NCBI GenBank assembly: GCA_964358895.1
Contig: CAYHPR010000006.1
Span: 1-45,592 of the forward strand
DNA length: 45,592 nucleotides
Direction of reading: 5' to 3'
Source of the DNA: CAYHPR01 sp964358895
Lineage (GTDB): Archaea; Micrarchaeota; Micrarchaeia; CABMEP01
Shown one piece after another: positions 39,299-45,592 of the stretch. The stretch's first letter is position 1, and every line of letters starts with the position of its first letter. Both the position numbers and the translations under genes were made by a program. The notes beneath the pieces are model-generated. The model was not told where the DNA came from, did no database searches, and worked only from the letters and a program-made list of their open reading frames with translations.

Positions 39299-40249
39299 AT
39301 GCCTATACCTCCATCTGCATTAGACAAGCAATTGACTACAATTGTCAAAAAAGTTAGCGAGAGCGTTGTCAATGTAAGCACAGTAAGAATGATGCGAGAC
39401 GCGTTTCTTCATGTCCACCCTGTTCAAGGAATGGGATCGGGCGTAATCATTGATGATGCAGGATATGTCATAACAAATTTTCATGTTATCGCAGGAGCAT
39501 CACAAGTTACAGTTACATTATCAGATGGCAGCAGACCATCAGGAAAGATAGTCGGCTTTGATTCAAGCACTGATCTTGCGCTGATTAAGATTGATGGAAA
39601 TGGATTGAAAGCAGTTGAACTTGGAGATTCAGATAAACTAATGGCTGGACAGCTTGCGATTGCAATAGGAAATCCATTTGGACTTGTGCTTAAGGGACCT
39701 ACAGTAACGGTCGGAGTTGTAAGTGCGACTGGTAGAACAATACAGGCAGAGAATAACGTTTATGAAAATCTGATTCAAACTGATGCGGCCATAAACCCTG
39801 GAAACAGCGGTGGACCTCTTCTTGACGGCGAAGGAAGGTTGATTGGAATAAATTCTGCAATGATCCCTTACGCTCAAGGTATCGGTTTTGCAATTCCCGT
39901 CAACATGGTGAAACAAATAGCTGAAGACCTTGTGAAATTTGGAAAAGTAATGAAACCATGGATAGGCATTGTTGGGCTGAGCAACAGCGAAGGAATAGCT
40001 TCGTATTATGGATTACCTACACCGAAAGGCGTTATTATAGCAAGAATTGTTGTGGGAGGCCCTGCACATGGAGCCGGACTCAGGCCGAATGACATTATAA
40101 CGGAACTTGATGGAAAGAGAGTAAATGCAATGGAGGATCTATTGGGAATTGTTAAGAAGAAAAAAATAAACGAAACAGTTGAAATTGAGTTTGTAAGAGG
40201 AACAGACAGACATAAAACAAAAATAAAATTACTTGAGGCACCTGAATAA
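39299..40249 (+). CDS. HtrA/DegP-like serine protease with PDZ domain
   Basis: 316 aa trypsin-fold protease that handles damaged proteins. Catalytic triad: His62 (ITNFHVIAGA), Asp92 (SSTDLALIKI) and Ser170 (INPGNSGGPLL), with the oxyanion loop intact. One PDZ domain occupies about residues 215-312 (GVIIARIVVGGPAHGAGLRP, NDIITELDGKRVNAMEDLLG). No signal peptide or membrane anchor is visible, so it appears cytoplasmic, unlike most bacterial HtrA. The start has a weak AGTGAG ribosome-binding site. It is convergent with the giant surface-protein gene. Confidence 0.94.
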   Translation: MPIPPSALDKQLTTIVKKVSESVVNVSTVRMMRDAFLHVHPVQGMGSGVIIDDAGYVITNFHVIAGASQVTVTLSDGSRPSGKIVGFDSSTDLALIKIDGNGLKAVELGDSDKLMAGQLAIAIGNPFGLVLKGPTVTVGVVSATGRTIQAENNVYENLIQTDAAINPGNSGGPLLDGEGRLIGINSAMIPYAQGIGFAIPVNMVKQIAEDLVKFGKVMKPWIGIVGLSNSEGIASYYGLPTPKGVIIARIVVGGPAHGAGLRPNDIITELDGKRVNAMEDLLGIVKKKKINETVEIEFVRGTDRHKTKIKLLEAPE

Positions 40250-40281
40250 AGTTTAATTGCTACGTAGTTAATTAATAAAAA

Positions 40282-43200
40282 CTATTTTTTATTTTTACGT
40301 TTTATCTTTTGTATTTTCTCTATTTCTAATTTGACTAGTCTTCTGAACTTTTCAAAGCCGTGCTCTTTAGTATCCCGAGTTTCATTTAGATTTATCTCAA
40401 GCTTCTTAAGGAGATCTCTGCTCACAACAACATAAGTTCCTTCTGCCAAGGCAGCAGAATCTTCAGATGACAATGCCTTAGGAATATTAACTACTCTTGC
40501 TCTTACTTTTCTTCCGTTTACTTTAATAGAAACAATATCTCCTACGCTGAATCTCAACACCATAAGGTCTGGAGATAATGCAATTGTACTCTGTTTTAGC
40601 ACCCATGGTTCAGAATAAACCGTATATCTTCCTTTAAGTAGAATCACTAGAAGAGCTATTATGACCAAAATGAAGGCAGCTAGCGCAATAACAAATTTTT
40701 GTTCTAGTATAAATCCTGTTGAAGGCAATTCTAGTAGTGGAGGTGCTTCCGGTGAAATTACTTCCTCAACTGCTTTTTCACATCTAACTAATAGTTGTGG
40801 GTTCGTCATATTCTCTATTAATCCGCTCATAAACTGCCCAGATAACTCATGGTTCAGGACGTAACTAAATGTAACACTGTCCGCAACTACTCCAAAATTA
40901 AATAGGATATTTGCTCCGTTAATTTGGACAGTTGCGTTTGGATATGCGGAGATAGCTAGTTCAGATGTATTTTCTACAAATTGATCCGGCAGGAAGTCGG
41001 AGATTAGAAGTTCGTGTTGACCGCTAAATAGAAGCTTAGTAGATAGAACCGTTCTTGTCACTCCAGCTCCGAGTATGTAATTATATGAGCGGATTATAGT
41101 TGTATTCTTCCTGACTACAGATGTCAACTCTCGCGTATAACAATCCTCACCTACTGGCACAACATTTGCTGCAGCAATCTCTTCAGGAGTATAATTTGCA
41201 ACATACTCTTGTGACAAAGGAATTGTTTGGATAACTGCACAATCACTAACATCAAAAGATGAAACACCATCATTAAAGCCTGATTTGGATACAGTAAGAA
41301 GATACCTGCCCGAGGATTCAGGTTTGACCTGAATTTGACCACCTGAATTTATAGGTGTGTTATATGCTGATATGAATAATCCAAGATTATACACTTCCAC
41401 TTTTGCAGTTGCGTCGCTAATTGCCTGACCGTTATATGAAACTCTAAATAACGCTAAGTCACCAACACACTGTGCAGTTGTAATTCTTTCCAAAACTAAC
41501 TGCGGAGTGATGACCGTAGTGCTTGATGCAGGTCCAGAAGGTGAAGAGGAGGGAGGAGACGGTCCTGGCGATGGAGGTGATGATGGTGGAGAAGACTGCT
41601 GCACACTGAATCCGGAGAAAGAGGATACGTTTGTTTCAAAGAATTTACTTGTTCTATTTAACACTGACTGACTGGTTATATCATTCCAGGTACTAAGACA
41701 AACTCTTGATGTGAAGTTCCAGTTATCACATTTGTACACCTTAAGATAATCTTCATTCGTATAGCTTGTATTAACATAACTTAATCGGACTGTTGCATTT
41801 GAGATATTATATGTCGTATTAATTCCGTAAGTAACTAAATAATCAGAAATTACGTTGCTTTTATCCAAACCTATAGAGTTGTTAGAGTCTCTGGATAGAT
41901 TCACATTATTGAGGCGAACGCTTATGTCTCCAGATGTACTTAGGAAGTAAAGATCGTAGAGAATGTTTGTAACATTATCAAATTCAGTACCATTAAACTG
42001 TCTTGACTTGACGATATCGCTTGTTCCCGGGAAGAAAACTGTCCAGTTAACGGATATGCCTGTTAAATTATTGTTCACAGCATTTATGGCTATGCTAACT
42101 GGTGCACTTCCGGCTATGAAATAATCTTCAGCCGTTGCGCTGGTGCCGTTCGAATCAATCGCAATAAATGTAACGTTATATCTTCCAACTAACGGAACAG
42201 TATAATTAACAGGTAATGAAACGTTAGTAAGTCTAGTACCATTTGGCAGAGTTATATTCGCAAGAAGGTTCGTAATGGTGAGATTGCTTGTGGCATTCAT
42301 ATCTAGGAGCACGGTGTTGTTAATTGAAGGATCACGGGGACTGATTGAATGATTGACGATTACAGGTGGAACGATATTCCTAACCAACACAACGATATTC
42401 GTCGAATTAATATTCCCGGACGCATCAGTTGCATTTATTTTAAGCGGATAATCACCTATTGGCAAAAAGGTCGCATTTCTAATTAATCCTGTCGATGAAT
42501 TTATAGAAAAGTTGGCAGTGACATTAATGCTATACAAAAATGTTTGTAAGTCAGTTGCGAAGACCGTGTAATTGAATGCTGTGCTTCCTTGGATAGTTTG
42601 GTTTGAAGGTAATGGCGACCAAGCAGGAGCAATTGTATCCTGAACAGTTATAGTAATTGAAGTTGAATTTACGTTATTAGAGGTGTCAGTTGCATTTAAT
42701 GTAATTGGATAAGTGCTTATGTTTAGGACTGTTGTATTTCGAATAAGTCCTGAACTTGAGTTAATTGTGAAAGAAACTGTATTATTTATATTATAAGAGA
42801 TAGTCTGCGCACCAACTGCATGTATCGTATAATTCAATGGAGTTCCTAATTCAATAGTCTGATTTGATGGAAGAGGGCTCCAGATAGGTGTGACGATATT
42901 TTGTATTACTATATTTACAGATGTAGAATTAATATTTCCAGATGAATCAGTTGCATTTATTCTTAGTGAATAATTTCCTATTTGTAAAAATGTTGCATTC
43001 TGAATTAATCTGCTTGATGTATTGACTGAAAAGTTACCAGTATCATTAAGGGCGTATGTGACATTTTGTATGTCTGTTGCAAAGACAGAGAAATTAAATG
43101 TAGAATTAAACTGTCCGGTTTGATTCGAAGGCAGAGGTGACCATGCAGGTGCAGTTGTGTCTCTTACTCTGACAAATATTAAGGTTGAATTGATATTTCC

Positions 43201-45592
43201 TGATGAATCAGTTGCATTTACTCTTAAAGGATAATCATTGATCTGCAACGAAGTTGCATTTCTGATCAGACCAGAAGAAGAATTGATACTAAAATTAGTT
43301 GTATCACTGATGCTAAATGTTACAGTTTGCAGATCAGTTGCATTCAAGTCATAAACAAACGCTGATCCTAATTCAACTGTTTGATTAACTGGGAATTGAG
43401 ACCAAGAAGGTGCAGTTGTATCGGCCACTCTCACGAATATTAATGTTGAATTGATATTTCCAGAAGGATCTGATGTATTAACTGTCAGAGAGTAGTTTCC
43501 AATTGATAATGCAGTCGCATTTCTGACTAAACCACTTGTAGAATTAACACTGAAGTTAACATTATCACTTATACTGAATGTAACTGTTTGTAAGTCAGTT
43601 GCATTCAGATCATAAACGAATTGAGTTCCTAGTTCAACTGTCTGATTAGTTGGGAATTGAGTCCATGTAGGTGCATGCGTATCTATTGTAAAGGATACAT
43701 TGGAAGAATTCGTATTCCCTACTGAATCATTTGCGTATAGAATTACGATATGCAATCCATCTGAAACATTGTACACCGTAGTGTTTTGGCAACCGGATAT
43801 CTGAGTGATGCTTCCTGAATCAAGCTTGTAAGAACAACTGGATACACCGGATACAGAATCTGTTGCAGTATAATTTAAGTCAATTGTAGATATGTTATAG
43901 GTTATGTTTTGTGGACGTTGTATATTTATTGTGGGCGCAATTGTATCGATTGTGAATGAAACATTTGACGAATTGATGTTATTTGAAGTATCATTTACGT
44001 AAACTATCACATTATGTGATCCGTCTGAAATATTGAACAAAGTAATATTCTGACAACTGGATATTTGAGTAATGCTTCCTGAATCAAGCTTGTAAGAACA
44101 ATTTGACACACCTGATCCAGAGTCTGTTGCAGTATAATTTAGATATATAGATGGACTATTGTAAGTTATATTTTGTGGGGATTGTATAGACAGCGAGGGA
44201 TTAATTGTATCGACCACTCTCACGAATATTAATGTTGAATTGATATTTCCAGAAGGATCTGATGCATTGACAGTTAATTGATGATTTCTAACTTGTAGAA
44301 GAGTTGCATTTCGGATTAGACCAGAAGAGGAATTGATACTAAAATTGGTTGTGTCACTTATACCGAATGTAATTGTTTGTAAATCAGTTGCATTCAAATC
44401 ATAAACGAATGGAATTCCGAACTCTATCGTTTGATTAACTGGAAATTGAGACCAAGAAGGTGCGATTGTGTCTCTAACTCTAACAAAGATTAATGTTGAA
44501 TTGATGTTACCGAATGTATCGGTTGCACTTACAGTTAATGGATGATCCCCAATCTGTAGAAGAGTTGCATTTCTTATAACTCCAGAAGTTGAATTAATAC
44601 TGAAGTTAGTTGTATCACTGATGCTAAATGTGATGGTTTGTAAATCTGTTGCATTCAAGTCATAAATAAATGGAATTCCAAACTCTACGGTTTGATTGAC
44701 TGGGAATTGGGTCCATGAAGGTGCAGTTGCATCAATTGTAAATGATACGTTAGAAGAATTTGTATTTCCTACTGAATCATTTGCGTATAAGATTAAAGTG
44801 TGTGACCCATCTGAGACATTGAACAATGTAATGTTCTGACAACCAGATATTTGAGTAATACTTCCTGAATCTAATTTATATGAACAACTTGACACACCTG
44901 ATCCAGAGTCTGTTGCAGTATAATTTAGGTCTATTGTAGAAACGTTATAAGATATGTTTTGTGGAGCTTGTATTGTTACAGACGGTTTAATTGTATCTAC
45001 AACTCTCACAGAGATTAACGTGGAATTGATGTTTCCAGAAGGATCTGATGCATTAACAGTTAATGGATGATCTCCAATCTGTAGAAGAGTCGCATTTCTG
45101 ATAAGCCCCAAAGAGGAATTAATGCTAAAGTTAGTTGCATCACTGATGCTAAAAGTTACAGTTTGCAAATCAGTTGCATTCAAATCATAAACGAATGGAG
45201 TTCTAAATTCAATAGTCTGATTAGTTGGGAACTCAGTCCATGAAGGGGCTTCTGTATCTGTCTGTATTATGCGTATGATTATACTAGTAGAATTGATATT
45301 TCCAGAAGGATCAGAAGCGTTAACTGTCAAAGAGTAGTTTCCAATTGATAATGCAGTCGCATTTCTGACTAAACCACTTGTAGAATTAACACTGAAGTTA
45401 ACATTATCACTTATACTAAATGTCACAGTTTGTAAGTCAGTTGCATTCAGATCATAGACAAATTGAATTCCTAGTTCAACTGTCTGATTAGTTGGGAATT
45501 GAATCCATGCAGGAGGAGTTCTATCAATTAGGATAACTCTTGTTTCAGTTGTGTTGGTATTTCCTGCTGTGTCATTTGCTGTTGAGAAGAAT
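40282..45592 (-). CDS. Giant repeat-containing surface protein, 5' end beyond window
   Basis: About 1,770 residues are visible; the frame is open to the right edge, so the N-terminus and signal peptide lie outside. Nine cadherin/PIG-like repeats of about 87 aa (pattern APxW..FPxNQTxExGxxFxYDLNATDLQTxTFSISDxxNFSINSxSGLIRNATxLQIGDYxLTVNATD) alternate with three Ig-like repeats of about 87 aa, each with a Cys pair (SCSYKLDSGSITQISGCQN). A divergent repeat and a beta-rich region follow, then a Pro/Ser linker (SSPPSPGPSPPSSSPSG), another beta domain, a membrane helix (FVIALAAFILVIIALLVILL) and a cytoplasmic tail of about 120 residues. N-x-S/T glycosylation sites are extremely dense. It is probably an adhesin or envelope stalk. 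Confidence 0.88.
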   Translation of the reverse strand, partial: FFSTANDTAGNTNTTETRVILIDRTPPAWIQFPTNQTVELGIQFVYDLNATDLQTVTFSISDNVNFSVNSTSGLVRNATALSIGNYSLTVNASDPSGNINSTSIIIRIIQTDTEAPSWTEFPTNQTIEFRTPFVYDLNATDLQTVTFSISDATNFSINSSLGLIRNATLLQIGDHPLTVNASDPSGNINSTLISVRVVDTIKPSVTIQAPQNISYNVSTIDLNYTATDSGSGVSSCSYKLDSGSITQISGCQNITLFNVSDGSHTLILYANDSVGNTNSSNVSFTIDATAPSWTQFPVNQTVEFGIPFIYDLNATDLQTITFSISDTTNFSINSTSGVIRNATLLQIGDHPLTVSATDTFGNINSTLIFVRVRDTIAPSWSQFPVNQTIEFGIPFVYDLNATDLQTITFGISDTTNFSINSSSGLIRNATLLQVRNHQLTVNASDPSGNINSTLIFVRVVDTINPSLSIQSPQNITYNSPSIYLNYTATDSGSGVSNCSYKLDSGSITQISSCQNITLFNISDGSHNVIVYVNDTSNNINSSNVSFTIDTIAPTINIQRPQNITYNISTIDLNYTATDSVSGVSSCSYKLDSGSITQISGCQNTTVYNVSDGLHIVILYANDSVGNTNSSNVSFTIDTHAPTWTQFPTNQTVELGTQFVYDLNATDLQTVTFSISDNVNFSVNSTSGLVRNATALSIGNYSLTVNTSDPSGNINSTLIFVRVADTTAPSWSQFPVNQTVELGSAFVYDLNATDLQTVTFSISDTTNFSINSSSGLIRNATSLQINDYPLRVNATDSSGNINSTLIFVRVRDTTAPAWSPLPSNQTGQFNSTFNFSVFATDIQNVTYALNDTGNFSVNTSSRLIQNATFLQIGNYSLRINATDSSGNINSTSVNIVIQNIVTPIWSPLPSNQTIELGTPLNYTIHAVGAQTISYNINNTVSFTINSSSGLIRNTTVLNISTYPITLNATDTSNNVNSTSITITVQDTIAPAWSPLPSNQTIQGSTAFNYTVFATDLQTFLYSINVTANFSINSSTGLIRNATFLPIGDYPLKINATDASGNINSTNIVVLVRNIVPPVIVNHSISPRDPSINNTVLLDMNATSNLTITNLLANITLPNGTRLTNVSLPVNYTVPLVGRYNVTFIAIDSNGTSATAEDYFIAGSAPVSIAINAVNNNLTGISVNWTVFFPGTSDIVKSRQFNGTEFDNVTNILYDLYFLSTSGDISVRLNNVNLSRDSNNSIGLDKSNVISDYLVTYGINTTYNISNATVRLSYVNTSYTNEDYLKVYKCDNWNFTSRVCLSTWNDITSQSVLNRTSKFFETNVSSFSGFSVQQSSPPSSPPSPGPSPPSSSPSGPASSTTVITPQLVLERITTAQCVGDLALFRVSYNGQAISDATAKVEVYNLGLFISAYNTPINSGGQIQVKPESSGRYLLTVSKSGFNDGVSSFDVSDCAVIQTIPLSQEYVANYTPEEIAAANVVPVGEDCYTRELTSVVRKNTTIIRSYNYILGAGVTRTVLSTKLLFSGQHELLISDFLPDQFVENTSELAISAYPNATVQINGANILFNFGVVADSVTFSYVLNHELSGQFMSGLIENMTNPQLLVRCEKAVEEVISPEAPPLLELPSTGFILEQKFVIALAAFILVIIALLVILLKGRYTVYSEPWVLKQSTIALSPDLMVLRFSVGDIVSIKVNGRKVRARVVNIPKALSSEDSAALAEGTYVVVSRDLLKKLEINLNETRDTKEHGFEKFRRLVKLEIEKIQKIKRKNKK
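43130..45592 (-). repeat. Tandem Ig/cadherin-like coding repeats with near-identical DNA copies
   Basis: Units of about 260 bp. The copy at roughly 43440-43670 and the one at roughly 45250-45510 are almost identical at the DNA level, including third codon positions. Others (for example 43170-43400, 44220-44450, 44480-44710) are more diverged. This suggests recent duplication or gene conversion. Confidence 0.75.

Noticed and set aside
40282..45592. CRISPR or satellite array at the right end
   Set aside because: The regular repetition is coding: units of about 260 bp translate into Ig/cadherin-like domains in one continuous frame.

Overview
This window comes from an archaeon with an AT-rich genome. 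The evidence is a TFB-type transcription factor, archaeal-type TrpRS, ArgRS and HisRS, a Trm1 tRNA methyltransferase, a beta-CASP RNase, an Mre11-like nuclease, split ADP-forming acetyl-CoA synthetase subunits, KaiC-like ATPases, TATA boxes about 26 bp upstream of start codons (leaderless genes), GGTGAT/GTGAT ribosome-binding sites, and two tRNA genes interrupted by bulge-helix-bulge introns. Many short proteins of unknown function and a T-loop tRNA intron would fit a DPANN-type lineage. That placement is inference; no rRNA is present to settle it. A 10-N run at 5127-5136 shows this is a scaffold with an assembly join.

Layout. 0-5.5 kb: ankyrin protein, AbiV-like HEPN protein, a non-coding stretch that looks like a structured RNA gene (about 2224-2420, minus strand), an M48 membrane protease, and a GC-richer small gene with an in-frame TGA. 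5.5-9.2 kb: an island of short minus-strand genes (membrane protein, HicB-like protein, two related HEAT-repeat proteins, several proteins under 60 aa) punctuated by copies of a 17-bp palindrome, TCTTAGAANTTCTAAGA. 9.2-18.3 kb: peroxiredoxin, RMND1/DUF155-like protein, a large exported protein, TFB, Trm1, Rieske protein, TrpRS. 18.4-23.3 kb: a co-directional block of a KaiC-like ATPase, a membrane protein, a 161-aa protein, an 803-aa helical protein and an exported protein. 23.6-25.3 kb: overlapping kinase, methyltransferase and Nudix genes. 25.5-36.4 kb: GNAT, HisRS, an apparently inactive KaiC-like protein, Mre11-like nuclease, ADP-forming acyl-CoA synthetase, HicB with a HicA relic, beta-CASP RNase, DUF4256, ArgRS. 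36.4-40.3 kb: two small unknown genes, tRNA-Pro(CGG) with an intron in the T-loop, a PHP phosphoesterase, tRNA-Leu(CAG) with a canonical-site intron, an HprK-like ATPase, HtrA-like protease. 40.3-45.6 kb: a giant repeat-built surface protein that runs off the right edge.

How the genes fit together. Most of the window is informational housekeeping (aminoacylation, tRNA modification, transcription initiation, RNA decay, DNA repair) plus energy conservation by ADP-forming acyl-CoA synthetase. The accessory material is concentrated in 0-9.2 kb. The most interesting unexplained signals are the candidate structured RNA at 2.2-2.4 kb, the palindrome series at 5.5-8.2 kb, the T-loop intron of tRNA-Pro, the HicB with a decayed HicA, and the gene whose conserved C-terminus lies beyond a TGA codon. 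I did not find a CRISPR array, transposase, integrase, rRNA or replication origin.
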